Assembly (NCBI RefSeq): GCF_002042965.1 | Contig: NZ_MZNT01000004.1 | Location: forward strand, 434,001-498,000 | Reading direction: 5' to 3' | Length of the DNA: 64,000 bases | Source of the DNA: Paenibacillus sp. 32352 | GTDB lineage: Bacteria; Bacillota; Bacilli; Paenibacillales; NBRC-103111 | Part shown: positions 1 to 7,958 of the stretch, one piece after another | Layout of the letters: every line of letters begins with the position of its first letter | Position numbering within the stretch: position 1 is the stretch's first letter | Position numbers and translations under genes: made by a program | Notes under the pieces: generated by a model | Seen by the model: only the letters and a program-made list of their open reading frames with translations | The model's database searches: none | What the model was told of the DNA's origin: nothing

Positions 1-530
1 GTTCGTGACAGCTCCTGCTCGAACTCTCCGAATAGAAGCTGAAGATCGTGCAGCTTTTCCTTCATTGACAGTGTCTGATTTTGCATCGAAGGGCTCTCCA
101 GGAATTGCGACAAGCCTTCCGACGTCACACAGTACCTTTTGAATTCCTTGAACAAGTCGTTTATTTTTTCTATGAAACCCATTTGATCCGCTGTAGTGGA
201 GAACAGCTTCAAACGGTCTTTTTGCCTATGTATAATTTTATGAAGAAGCAGCTTTTTGCCTGTTTCGTCTATTGGCAGCCTTGCCGTCCCTCCCGCTTCC
301 TGCATGACGCGCCATGCCAGCCTTCTAAAGCTGAGCACCTGGGCGCGAAGCGTGCCTCCAAGCTCGGGTGCAGAGACCAGCGCATATTCCGCCTGAAACG
401 TTGCCTGCTCCGGAACCAGCAGAATGATCGGCCTCCCGCTCGGCGCTTCGATCAGCTTTTCTTTTATATTTCGCAAACAATAGTCGCTTTTTCCGCTTCC
501 GGATCTCCCGAGAACAAAACGGATCGCCAT
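1..530 (-). CDS. addB: AddB, ATP-dependent helicase/nuclease subunit B (N-terminal part, truncated by window edge)
   Basis: AddB pairs with AddA in the Gram-positive RecBCD equivalent that resects double-strand breaks up to a Chi site. The frame starts at an ATG ending at base 530, behind a GAGGGGGAAG ribosome site, and stays open to base 1, giving about 176 residues. The first ten residues read MAIRFVLGRS and lead into a Walker A motif (GRSGSGKS), as in AddB. The following stretch with LVPEQATFQ and LSFRRLAWRV is also typical of AddB N termini. The C-terminal nuclease and iron-sulfur region would lie outside the window. addA would be expected downstream. Only the 5' third or less is visible, but the family call is firm. 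Confidence 0.9.
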   Translation of the reverse strand, partial: MAIRFVLGRSGSGKSDYCLRNIKEKLIEAPSGRPIILLVPEQATFQAEYALVSAPELGGTLRAQVLSFRRLAWRVMQEAGGTARLPIDETGKKLLLHKIIHRQKDRLKLFSTTADQMGFIEKINDLFKEFKRYCVTSEGLSQFLESPSMQNQTLSMKEKLHDLQLLFGEFEQELSR

Positions 531-669
531 ATCGCTTCCCCCTCAACGATGGTAAAACCTGTGCTTATCCAACCTCTGTAAATAACTCCCTAACTCTACT
601 ATTCTACCAAAAAATAAAGAATCGTGGGAAAGGGATGTTTTGGATTAGTATATCATACCATGGGAACTT

Positions 670-683
670 AGAACATTCGTTCT
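670..683. promoter_or_regulatory. Candidate LexA (SOS) box upstream of addB
   Basis: The sequence AGAACATTCGTTCT fits the Gram-positive LexA/DinR operator core GAAC-N4-GTTC with perfect half-sites. It lies about 140 bases upstream of the addB start. On the minus strand it overlaps the expected -35 position of a possible promoter whose -10 is TATACT. About one such core is expected by chance in 64 kb, so the support is its intergenic position before a DNA repair gene. The rest of the gap between addB and the next gene shows no convincing gene. Confidence 0.4.
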
Positions 684-794
684 TATCCATGGTGACTGAA
701 AAAGATGCGCCCGGGAGTACACCCCATTCGCTTAAGCCTTTTGGTCGTAACCGGACCCTCCTTGCGATAGACGGCGCTTCATCGCCTATAATAC

Positions 795-826
795 AAAAAA
801 ACCGGGCGCAAACGCGTTCCGGTTCC
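795..826 (-). terminator. Rho-independent terminator of the SGNH esterase gene
   Basis: On the minus strand AACCGG...CCGGTT forms a GC-rich hairpin, with an inner CGC/GCG pairing, followed directly by a run of seven T. It lies just after the stop of the gene at 857-1960. Confidence 0.75.
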
Positions 827-856
827 AGAGTTTAAACATTTCTATGATTCGGAGAA

Positions 857-1960
857 TCAGGTTCGTAAATACGTCATCAGCGGGGATACACCGGCTTCCC
901 GGATACACTCCACAACGAGCCGGGCTATTTCAATTCCGCCGTATTCGCAAAAATGGGTATTGTCTTGAGCTCCCTCAGGCAGATTAGCCCATGTTCCGGG
1001 GTCGGCCCACATAAAAATTTCCTTGGTCGCTTCCTCACCCAGCCGCTCGAATAATTGCTTGCTCTTGGCCGCTAAATCCAAAAAGGGAACTCCCTCACGT
1101 ACGGCAAGCTGACGCATCGCCTCAATGTACTCGCCATGGGTGTTGCGGATACAGTGATTTTCCTCAAAGAAACGTCTGTGCATCGGCGCTACCAGTACGG
1201 GGAAGGCTCCCCGCTCGCGGGCTCCATCTATATATTCCTTTAAATATTGCTGGTATGTGGTAAAGGGCTTCGTCCCGCCCTCATTGTCCTTCTCGTCATT
1301 GTGCGCGAACTGGATCAGCAAATAATCGGAGGGCTTTATTTTATTCCAAATGTTATTCAGCCGGTTTTCCGTAATAAAGCTCTTGGAGCTTCTTCCGGAC
1401 CGCGCGTGATTGGATATGGCGATTTCCGGGCCCAGAAACTTGCCCAGCATTTGCCCCCAGCCGGCGTACGGATATTGTCCGGACGGCTGATCCGTGACTG
1501 TAGAATCTCCAGCCAGAAATAAGGTAGGCAGGTGAGGCGCGCTTTCGATTTCGATCGCTCTTACGCTTGGCGCCTCTCCCGAAACCGCAAGCTTCAGCTG
1601 ACCATCCTCTACTAGCACTGCAAACGTCAACCGTTCGATTTGACCGGATTCCGTTCTAACGTTATCAAGCATGAGTCTCCCTAATCCCGCCTTGACGGTC
1701 GTCGACGAAGGTGCCTCCTGGCTCCCCAGGGTTACGGATACCCTGTAGGCTCCATAGGGAACATCCACGAGCAGCGTTGGTACAGGCTTGGCAAAGTAGT
1801 CCCCTGTCCAGGAATCCCTCAGATCCTCGTTTTTAGACGGCTTGACCGCTCTTGCATACCCGTAGCCTTTAACTGCATCGTAAGCCGCCGATTCCTGAAG
1901 CGGAATCGAATCGGAGCTTGTCTCTTCCTCATGAAGCACAAATCGATAATGAACCTTCAA
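857..1960 (-). CDS. SGNH/GDSL esterase, rhamnogalacturonan acetylesterase-like
   Basis: This predicted carbohydrate esterase removes acetyl groups from pectin-type oligosaccharides. The SGNH blocks are visible: GDST with Ser153, an Asn/Gly-containing middle region, the FAHND block near residues 218-222, and DNTH with Asp333 and His336 to complete the triad. The first 140 residues form a beta-rich accessory domain, as in YesT/YesY/RhgT-type enzymes. There is no signal peptide, so it probably acts on imported oligosaccharides. The start is a TTG eight bases after GGAGGG. The family is clear; the substrate is inferred and is supported by a PL10 pectate lyase elsewhere in the window. Confidence 0.82.
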   Translation of the reverse strand: MKVHYRFVLHEEETSSDSIPLQESAAYDAVKGYGYARAVKPSKNEDLRDSWTGDYFAKPVPTLLVDVPYGAYRVSVTLGSQEAPSSTTVKAGLGRLMLDNVRTESGQIERLTFAVLVEDGQLKLAVSGEAPSVRAIEIESAPHLPTLFLAGDSTVTDQPSGQYPYAGWGQMLGKFLGPEIAISNHARSGRSSKSFITENRLNNIWNKIKPSDYLLIQFAHNDEKDNEGGTKPFTTYQQYLKEYIDGARERGAFPVLVAPMHRRFFEENHCIRNTHGEYIEAMRQLAVREGVPFLDLAAKSKQLFERLGEEATKEIFMWADPGTWANLPEGAQDNTHFCEYGGIEIARLVVECIREAGVSPLMTYLRT

Positions 1961-2089
1961 TTCTTCATCCCTCCTGCAGCTATTACCATAATAGTAAGCT
2001 CTGACAGAGGGCAGATCAATGTGAATTATTGAGTCTCATATGAATATCTGAAACCTCAGTTTGGCAGATAAGACAGCTGCAGGAATGTC

Positions 2090-2143
2090 AAAAAAAGCCC
2101 CTCTCGGCAGAAAGCTTTTTCCGCTTCCAGCCAAAGGGAGCTT
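2090..2143 (-). terminator. Terminator of the nitroreductase gene
   Basis: On the minus strand AGCTCCCT pairs with AGAGGGGCT, with extra GGC/GCC pairing inside, followed by seven T. It sits right after the nitroreductase stop codon. The rest of 1961-2165 shows no gene. Confidence 0.7.
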
Positions 2144-2165
2144 TGTCTTGTGAATGAGAACTTAT

Positions 2166-2762
2166 TTACTCTGTCATCCACACGGTTTTATCAGCCGCGG
2201 GCTTTCGTTTGCCCGGCAGCTGCTGCATATCGGGATACCCGATATAGATCAATCCGACGACCGCCTCCGATTCGTTCAAGCCGAACGCCTGCTTCATTCT
2301 CGGATGGTAAGCAGGCTCACCTGAACGCCATATAGCTCCGAGACCAAGGGCATGTGCAGTCAAAAGCATGTTCTGAACCGCGGAATGCGCTGCGGCAAAT
2401 TCCTCCATTCGATTGACCTTCGGTGCTGTTGAAGGCGATACGGCAATCGCAATCACCACGGGAGCCCGGAAGGCTTTATCTCCCGCCTTGCGTCTCAATG
2501 CTTGCAGCTCCTCATCGGAAGCATGCGGAGCCGCTTCAGCCGCAATATCGGCATACGCATCGGCCAGAGCCTGTCTCCCTCCGCCCGTCATGACGAAGAA
2601 ACGCCATGGCTCCGTAGCATGGTGGCTAGGGGCCCAGTTCGCAGCTTCCAGCAAAGTCTCTATCAGCTGCTTATCTACTGGGTCCTGCTTCACTTTACCT
2701 ACGCTGCGACGGTCTTTAATAGCTTCCCATAAGGGCATCTTTATATCGATTAATTGATTCAT
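2166..2762 (-). CDS. Nitroreductase family protein (YdjA-like)
   Basis: This is a predicted flavin (FMN)-dependent oxidoreductase of the nitroreductase superfamily, which reduces nitro compounds, quinones or related acceptors with NAD(P)H. It shows the N-terminal RRSV element that contacts FMN phosphate, then APSHHATEPWRF and a late GLGAIWRSG segment, all typical of the small YdjA subgroup. The length of 198 residues is normal. The ATG start has an AGGTGGG ribosome site. It appears monocistronic, with its own terminator and a Fur-like box about 50 bases upstream, which suggests iron or redox control. The true substrate cannot be read from the sequence. Confidence 0.85.
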   Translation of the reverse strand: MNQLIDIKMPLWEAIKDRRSVGKVKQDPVDKQLIETLLEAANWAPSHHATEPWRFFVMTGGGRQALADAYADIAAEAAPHASDEELQALRRKAGDKAFRAPVVIAIAVSPSTAPKVNRMEEFAAAHSAVQNMLLTAHALGLGAIWRSGEPAYHPRMKQAFGLNESEAVVGLIYIGYPDMQQLPGKRKPAADKTVWMTE

Positions 2763-2809
2763 TGTCGAGTCCCACCTTTTCTGTGCCGGTCCAAAGCAAG
2801 TTTTTATTT

Positions 2810-2828
2810 GAGAATAATTATCATTACC
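2810..2828. promoter_or_regulatory. Candidate Fur box upstream of the nitroreductase gene
   Basis: The 19-base GAGAATAATTATCATTACC matches the Fur consensus GATAATGATWATCATTATC at 16 of 19 positions. It lies 48 bases upstream of the nitroreductase ATG, where it could cover a promoter. The match is seen; regulation by Fur (or the related PerR) is inferred. Confidence 0.5.
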
Positions 2829-2906
2829 ATTATAAGTTCGGCAAGCCTCAATTTCAAGCCCATTTGCTTCAACTAACAGCCTGATTCGGCTGCACCCCTA
2901 GCTAAA

Positions 2907-2955
2907 CAAAAAACAGCGGATATCCAGGACGGTAGAGCTCCTGTTCACCGCTGCT
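2907..2955 (-). terminator. Terminator of the rRNA methyltransferase gene
   Basis: On the minus strand CAGCGG...CCGCTG encloses a further AGGA/TCCT pairing and is followed by six T. It lies just past the stop of the gene at 2984. Confidence 0.75.
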
Positions 2956-2983
2956 TCATTAAAGGATTCGACTACTTATTTTC

Positions 2984-4357
2984 TTACTTGCTGCGTACTT
3001 CAAATATCGCGAATTTGAGGTAATGCCCTTCATCGACACCCAGGATACGCGGATGATCCTTACCGGCGCCGCGGAATTCGATTAAACGCAATATTTTTTT
3101 AGCGTCGACGGCTGCTGCATGAATCGTTTCCAGGAACAATTCCGGCTTCATATGATAGGAGCAGCTCGCAGTAACGAGATAGCCTCCTTCGTTGACCAGC
3201 TTCATTCCATGAAGGTTGATGTCCTTATATCCTCTGCATGCGCCTTCCACAGCGCTTCTCGTTTTGGCAAATGCCGGAGGATCAAGAATGACGACATCCC
3301 ATGTCCTGCCCTTCGCCTGGATAGGCTGTGAGGTATCTACCTTCTTCTTGTCCGCTTGACCGCGCTCAGCACGCTGATCCAGCCCTCTAACCTGCTCACG
3401 CAAATATTCGAAAGCATCTGCAACGACAAATTCAACACGGTCCTCAAAGCCGTTCAGCTTGACATTCGTTCTAGCACTCTCAATTGCATGCTCGGAAATA
3501 TCGAGGCAGGTAACCTTCTTGGCCCCATATTTACAGGCATTCAAAGTAAAGCTTCCCGTATGGGAGAAGCATTCCAGCACTGTCGCGCCATCCCAGTAAG
3601 GGAAGGACACCTGCTTGCCGTTGGCATTGAATGGGGCCATAACCCCTTGCCCGGCCCCGTCTTCCCCGACAACCTCTTGGAGCGCAATCCCGCTCCGTTT
3701 GCCCCATCCAAGCATCAGCGGTGCTATTGCGGCACGGTTTTCCCTTTGATCGAAGAAATAACCGGTCTTCTGTCCCTGCATGATATCAATATCCAGCAGC
3801 AGCCCGTTTTCTGTAATGCGAACATGCTGCGGACATTCTCCGTACAGCAGTCCCGTCCGCTCTTCCAGTCCTTCCAGCCCTCGTACCGACACATCGCTTC
3901 GTTCATAGATGCCGGAAGGGCGAACAACCTCTACCAGCGCAGATACAATAGCATCGCGAACCCGATCCATGCCAAGAGTCAATATTTGAACGACCAAAAC
4001 ATCCTCGAAACGGTCGACGATGAGTCCCGGCAAAAAGTCCGCTTCTCCGTAAACGAGCCTGTAGGAACGAGCCCCCTGCAGGAAGCGGTCTCGGTGCTCC
4101 AGACAGCGGCGAAACCGTTCTGCGAAAAATTCATGCGTCATCTCCGATGTCGGCTCATAAGAAACGATTCGGACCACAATTTGCGAGGCGGGATTCCAAT
4201 AGCCGGTGGCTCCATATTGTCCCGCATGAGTGTATACATCGACCAGCTGCCCCGGCTCCGCTTCGCCCTCGAACCGCTCGACTTCCGTTTTAAAAATCCA
4301 GGGATGCCCCGCTTCAAGCCGTTTTTTTCTTTTTTTGTTTAAAAAAATAGATGCCAA
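2984..4357 (-). CDS. Class I rRNA methyltransferase, RlmI/YwbD-like
   Basis: This predicted SAM-dependent 23S rRNA cytosine-5 methyltransferase has an N-terminal PUA-like domain (GHPWIF motif) followed by an EEHEE linker and a Rossmann domain. The SAM site is LECFSHTGSFTL, and the catalytic motif is DPPAF followed later by TASCSYH. A TTG start at 4357 is chosen because AGGAGG lies ten bases before it. An upstream in-frame extension to 4480 carries no family similarity. At 457 residues the protein is longer than typical RlmI (about 400). The extra length comes from an insert between FDQRENR and YWDGATVLECF and a Lys/Gln-rich loop before WDVVILDPP. Confidence 0.82.
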   Translation of the reverse strand: MASIFLNKKRKKRLEAGHPWIFKTEVERFEGEAEPGQLVDVYTHAGQYGATGYWNPASQIVVRIVSYEPTSEMTHEFFAERFRRCLEHRDRFLQGARSYRLVYGEADFLPGLIVDRFEDVLVVQILTLGMDRVRDAIVSALVEVVRPSGIYERSDVSVRGLEGLEERTGLLYGECPQHVRITENGLLLDIDIMQGQKTGYFFDQRENRAAIAPLMLGWGKRSGIALQEVVGEDGAGQGVMAPFNANGKQVSFPYWDGATVLECFSHTGSFTLNACKYGAKKVTCLDISEHAIESARTNVKLNGFEDRVEFVVADAFEYLREQVRGLDQRAERGQADKKKVDTSQPIQAKGRTWDVVILDPPAFAKTRSAVEGACRGYKDINLHGMKLVNEGGYLVTASCSYHMKPELFLETIHAAAVDAKKILRLIEFRGAGKDHPRILGVDEGHYLKFAIFEVRSK

Positions 4358-4484
4358 TGTAGCCGTTCCTCCTAATGAAACTTCCTTATACTTACTTGCC
4401 TGTGTATCGTTATGTATTTTAAAGCGGGCGAAGGATCTAATAGAAATGGAGCGCCATACAAAACCATGGGCTCCTCTCATCGGC

Positions 4485-4913
4485 TTAGTTCACTTCGTAC
4501 CCGAGAGTATGCAAAGCCTTTTTCAAAACGCTATCGTTATTACCGTACCCGGAATGCGTCTGCTGATGCCATGCCTCCAAGGGATGCAGCCATTCGACGC
4601 CCCGAATCTCTTCAACCTGGGCTTGCAGCGTACCGCCGGTCGCCTCGACCAGAAAGTAATGAACCTCTTTATCGACCAGACCTACACCCGACATCGTAAA
4701 CTGATATTTGATCGTCTCTATGGGCTCCACAATCGCTCCGACAATACCCGTTTCTTCCAAAATTTCCCTAAGTGCCGTTTGTTCGACGGTTTCTCCAGGC
4801 TCCATTTTCCCTTTGGGAAGCGTAATCTTGCCATAGCGATCCTGAATCATTTGTACATACGTTTCATTTCCGTTTTTCCGGAATACAACCCCTCCAGCAG
4901 ATATTTCTTTCAT
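4485..4913 (-). CDS. Nudix hydrolase
   Basis: This predicted pyrophosphohydrolase cleaves nucleoside diphosphate linked to another moiety. The Nudix box is complete: GKMEPGE, then seven residues, then REILEETGI, supplying the Mg2+-binding glutamates. The length of 142 residues fits a minimal one-domain enzyme. The start is taken at ATG 4913 (MKEISAGG), with an AAGGGTGG element upstream. A GTG nine bases earlier is possible but too close to the ribosome site. It lies downstream of mtaB in the same direction but is separated from it by a terminator-like hairpin. The substrate is unknown. Confidence 0.85.
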   Translation of the reverse strand: MKEISAGGVVFRKNGNETYVQMIQDRYGKITLPKGKMEPGETVEQTALREILEETGIVGAIVEPIETIKYQFTMSGVGLVDKEVHYFLVEATGGTLQAQVEEIRGVEWLHPLEAWHQQTHSGYGNNDSVLKKALHTLGYEVN

Positions 4914-4946
4914 GCGGCCCACCCTTTCCGTTTAGTTGAGAAAGAA

Positions 4947-4982
4947 CAAGGATTTCACCCTGGAACCGGAATGAAATCCTTG
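4947..4982 (-). terminator. Terminator after mtaB
   Basis: An 11-base perfect inverted repeat (CAAGGATTTCA/TGAAATCCTTG) follows the mtaB stop. On the minus strand it is followed by the T-rich TTCTTTCTC. It probably ends the long hrcA-to-mtaB transcript. Confidence 0.65.
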
Positions 4983-4994
4983 CTTATTGCTGCC

Positions 4995-6335
4995 CTACAC
5001 GATCAAAGCGCGAGACATTTCAGGAAGACGCAGCAGCTGTCCGCGGGACTCATTCACTCCCGCTTCCGTTACCTTCACCTTACATACGCTGCCGATCCAA
5101 TCTTCGCTGCCTTCAAACACAAGCTGAATGTAGTTATCGGAATATCCCATAATGAGGCCGCTGGTAGCCTCCCCTTTATGAGCGCGCTCCGGAATCACCT
5201 CAAGGACTTGGCCGACAAATTGCTTGGCATAGGCCAGCTGCATCCGTTCGGACAAATCGATCAGCTCGTGCACACGTGCATTTTTGATTTCCTCGTCAAT
5301 CTGATCCTCCATCCGCGCCGCAGGAGTTCCTGTGCGTTTGGAGTAAGGGAACACATGCATTTCAGAGAACTGCATTTGCTCCATGAAACGATATCCTTCG
5401 CGGAACATTTCGTCCGTTTCCCCTGGGAAGCCGACGATAACATCCGTCGTAATAGCCACGCCGGGCATAATCTTATGGATTTTCTCAATTTTGCTGCCGA
5501 ACTCGGCCGTCGTATATTTACGGCGCATTCTGGCCAGCACGGCGTCATGTCCCGCCTGGAGCGGAATATGCAGATGACGGCACATTTTATCCGAGCCCTG
5601 CAGAGCCTCCAGCACCTCGTCCGTAATCTGGCTTGCCTCGATCGAGCTGATCCGAATACGCTTCAGCCCGTCCACTTTATCCAGATCCCAGAGAAGCTTC
5701 GCCAAGCTGTAGTTCTCCATATCTTCCCCATACCCGCCGGTATGAATACCTGTCAGAACAATTTCCTGATAACCGGCATCCACAAGCATCCGGGCCTGCT
5801 TCAGAACACTCTCCGGTTCCCGGCTTCTCATCAAGCCGCGGGACCAAGGAATGATACAGAACGTACAGAAGTTATTGCAGCCTTCCTGGATTTTCAAAAA
5901 CGCTCTTGTCCGGTCTGCAAAGTCGGGAACGTCCAGCTCTTCGAACTGACGGGTTTTCATGATGTTGCGAACCGCATTAATCGGCTTGCGCTCATTCTCG
6001 AGCTGCTGCACGTAAGGAATGATTTTATCACGATCCTGAGTACCGATAACAAGATCGACACCCGGAATAGCCATAATTTCCGCCGGGGACGTCTGCGCAT
6101 AACAGCCTGTAACCGCTATGATCGCTTCCGGGTTGCGGCGAACCGCGCGACGAATCATCTGCCTGCTCTTCTTATCGCCCGTATTCGTTACGGTACAAGT
6201 GTTGATAACATATACATCCGCGGTTGACTCGAAATCGACCTGCTCATAGCCTTCATGCTTGAACAGCTGCCAAATCGCTTCCGTATCGTAAAAATTAACT
6301 TTACAGCCTAACGTATGAAACGCAACTGTAGGCAT
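4995..6335 (-). CDS. mtaB: MtaB, tRNA N6-threonylcarbamoyladenosine methylthiotransferase
   Basis: MtaB adds the methylthio group to t6A37 of tRNAs that read ANN codons, giving ms2t6A. It has the three domains of a methylthiotransferase: the N-terminal UPF0004 domain with HTLGCKVN, NTCTVTN and TGCYAQ cysteines, the radical SAM core with CNNFCTFC, and a C-terminal TRAM-like domain. The start is ATG 6335 (MPTVAFHTLG). Its GGGAGG ribosome site overlaps the stop codon of rsmE, five bases upstream, so the two are probably translationally coupled. An in-frame extension to 6443 overlaps rsmE and has no family similarity. The gene order prmA-rsmE-mtaB matches B. subtilis yqeT-yqeU-yqeV. Confidence 0.93.
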   Translation of the reverse strand: MPTVAFHTLGCKVNFYDTEAIWQLFKHEGYEQVDFESTADVYVINTCTVTNTGDKKSRQMIRRAVRRNPEAIIAVTGCYAQTSPAEIMAIPGVDLVIGTQDRDKIIPYVQQLENERKPINAVRNIMKTRQFEELDVPDFADRTRAFLKIQEGCNNFCTFCIIPWSRGLMRSREPESVLKQARMLVDAGYQEIVLTGIHTGGYGEDMENYSLAKLLWDLDKVDGLKRIRISSIEASQITDEVLEALQGSDKMCRHLHIPLQAGHDAVLARMRRKYTTAEFGSKIEKIHKIMPGVAITTDVIVGFPGETDEMFREGYRFMEQMQFSEMHVFPYSKRTGTPAARMEDQIDEEIKNARVHELIDLSERMQLAYAKQFVGQVLEVIPERAHKGEATSGLIMGYSDNYIQLVFEGSEDWIGSVCKVKVTEAGVNESRGQLLRLPEMSRALIV

Positions 6336-6340
6336 CTTCG

Positions 6341-7144
6341 TTATCCTCCCATCTCTCCGGTTTCGTACAAAATACACGTAAGACCAACCATTGCTGCCGT
6401 TTCCGTCCGCAATATACGTCTTCCCAAGCTGACGGAACGGCATCCCGCCGCTTCCGCCGCTTGCACTTCCTGCTCGGTAAAGCCGCCTTCAGGGCCAATG
6501 ACAAGCATCAGCTTCAATCGCTGGCCCAAATTGCCTGTTCCTTCACCATCGGCTGAATCTATACGAAACGCTTTGCTCTTGGACAAAGCTTCTTGGATTT
6601 GTTCTTTGAATGCAATTCCCGATTCCTTCTCATAGCAGATCCAGGCCGCATCCATTTGCGGGATCAGCTGCAGCAGCTGCTTCCATGAATGAGGCGCCTC
6701 TACAGCGGGCACCCGGTTGCGGTGAGCCTGCTCGGCGGCCTCCTTGGCAATTTTTTGCCAGCGTTCGATCCGTTTTCCTTCTTTTTTCGCATCTAACTGA
6801 ACGACCGTTCTCTCCGATACGAAGGGAACAAACCGGTCTGCGCCGATTTCGGTCCCTTTTTGAATAACGAGCTCCATCTTGTCGCCCTTGGGCAAGCTTT
6901 GCGCTATCCAAACCTCTACCGCAGGCTCATGGGTCATAGGCAGCCATTCGAGAATGTCTGCTTCCACTCTGTCCTTTGCAGGCTCTCTAAGGCGGACCAG
7001 CGCCTCGCGGCTCATGCCGTCGCTGACAATGACTTGATCGCCTGCCTTGGCACGCATGACACGGCTCAAATGGTGGGCATCATCTCCGACTATGGCTACG
7101 GACGATTCCAGGAAAAGCTCGGGTGCAATAAAGTAACGCTGCAT
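6341..7144 (-). CDS. rsmE: RsmE, 16S rRNA m3U1498 methyltransferase
   Basis: RsmE methylates N3 of U1498 in 16S rRNA. It is a SPOUT-class (knotted) enzyme with an N-terminal PUA-like domain. Family marks are MQRYF at the start, HLSRVMRAK, the QKGTEIG element, and the knot region LVIGPEGGFTEQE followed by LGRRILRTETA, which binds SAM. ATG 7144 gives 267 residues, the usual length. A GTG 24 bases upstream is an alternative. The gene sits between an M50 protease gene and mtaB and overlaps the mtaB ribosome site. Confidence 0.93.
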   Translation of the reverse strand: MQRYFIAPELFLESSVAIVGDDAHHLSRVMRAKAGDQVIVSDGMSREALVRLREPAKDRVEADILEWLPMTHEPAVEVWIAQSLPKGDKMELVIQKGTEIGADRFVPFVSERTVVQLDAKKEGKRIERWQKIAKEAAEQAHRNRVPAVEAPHSWKQLLQLIPQMDAAWICYEKESGIAFKEQIQEALSKSKAFRIDSADGEGTGNLGQRLKLMLVIGPEGGFTEQEVQAAEAAGCRSVSLGRRILRTETAAMVGLTCILYETGEMGG

Positions 7145-7271
7145 GGTCTTCTCTACTTTCTCTTTCACATATCAACTGCTTGAGCATCAAATTTCATCAT
7201 ACAACTTTTTTTATGAAAAAGCCACCGTTTACAGCAATACCCGAATGACGGCAGCTGTTTCCTGTACGTTG

Positions 7272-7958
7272 CTATTTCCCGAATATGAACAAAACAACGC
7301 GGTTCAGCGCGTCCAATATATCCCACTGCAGAGCAAAAACCGGTCCTATCGTTACGCGGCGAATCGGCGGAATGAAGAACATCAGCAAAATAGCGTAAAA
7401 CAGCCATTGCTCATAGGCCTTTATCTTCATCATGATAGAAGTCGGGAGCAGATCCTCGACAATCCGGTAGCCGTCCAACGGAGGCAGCGGCAGCAAATTC
7501 AGGATAAACAGAAAAATATTTTGCAATATCATCAGATTGAAAAACAATTTCACCGCCATACCAACGCCGTTCGATGCATGGTCCAGCGCTTGGTATTTCA
7601 TCAGCAAATAAAAAATAATAAGACTGATAAAGGCAAGAACAAGATTGCTGACCGGACCGGCGGCCGATACGATAATCCCCATGAGACGCGGATTTTTGAA
7701 GCGGGAACGGTTCACCAGCACCGGCTTCGCCCACCCGATTCCAATGATCAGAAAAAAGATCATCCCGAGCCAATCCAGATGGACCCTCGGGTTTAACGTA
7801 AGCCGACCCATGGAACGGGGAGTCGGGTCCCCGAACCGGTCAGCGAAAAATGCGTGTGCAAATTCATGCACCGTAAAGCCGATCAGCAGCACAACAAATA
7901 CAAACGGAAGCTGCTCAACCGGAAACGGCAAGAACGAGTTCCAATCCATAGACTCCAC
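7272..7958 (-). CDS. Site-2 protease family (M50) intramembrane metalloprotease
   Basis: This predicted zinc metalloprotease of the YwhC/rhomboid-like M50B group cuts within or near membranes. The zinc-binding HEFAH motif falls in the first membrane segment, and the third ligand is in NLLPLPPLDGYR (an NPxPxLDG variant). Five to six hydrophobic segments span the 228 residues, and no PDZ domain is present. The GTG start abuts the prmA stop codon; an ATG nine bases in is also possible. B. subtilis lacks a gene here between prmA and rsmE. Placement in the heat-shock operon suggests, but does not prove, a role in membrane protein quality control. Confidence 0.85.
   Translation of the reverse strand: MESMDWNSFLPFPVEQLPFVFVVLLIGFTVHEFAHAFFADRFGDPTPRSMGRLTLNPRVHLDWLGMIFFLIIGIGWAKPVLVNRSRFKNPRLMGIIVSAAGPVSNLVLAFISLIIFYLLMKYQALDHASNGVGMAVKLFFNLMILQNIFLFILNLLPLPPLDGYRIVEDLLPTSIMMKIKAYEQWLFYAILLMFFIPPIRRVTIGPVFALQWDILDALNRVVLFIFGK

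Noticed and set aside
635..835. 66-codon plus-strand frame
   Set aside because: It overlaps the LexA-like box and the terminator of the neighbouring gene and has no ribosome site or coding pattern.
4230..6227. Long plus-strand open frame (about 665 codons)
   Set aside because: It lies antisense to the mtaB, Nudix and rRNA methyltransferase genes, has no ribosome site or family motif, and is explained by GC-biased codon use on the other strand.
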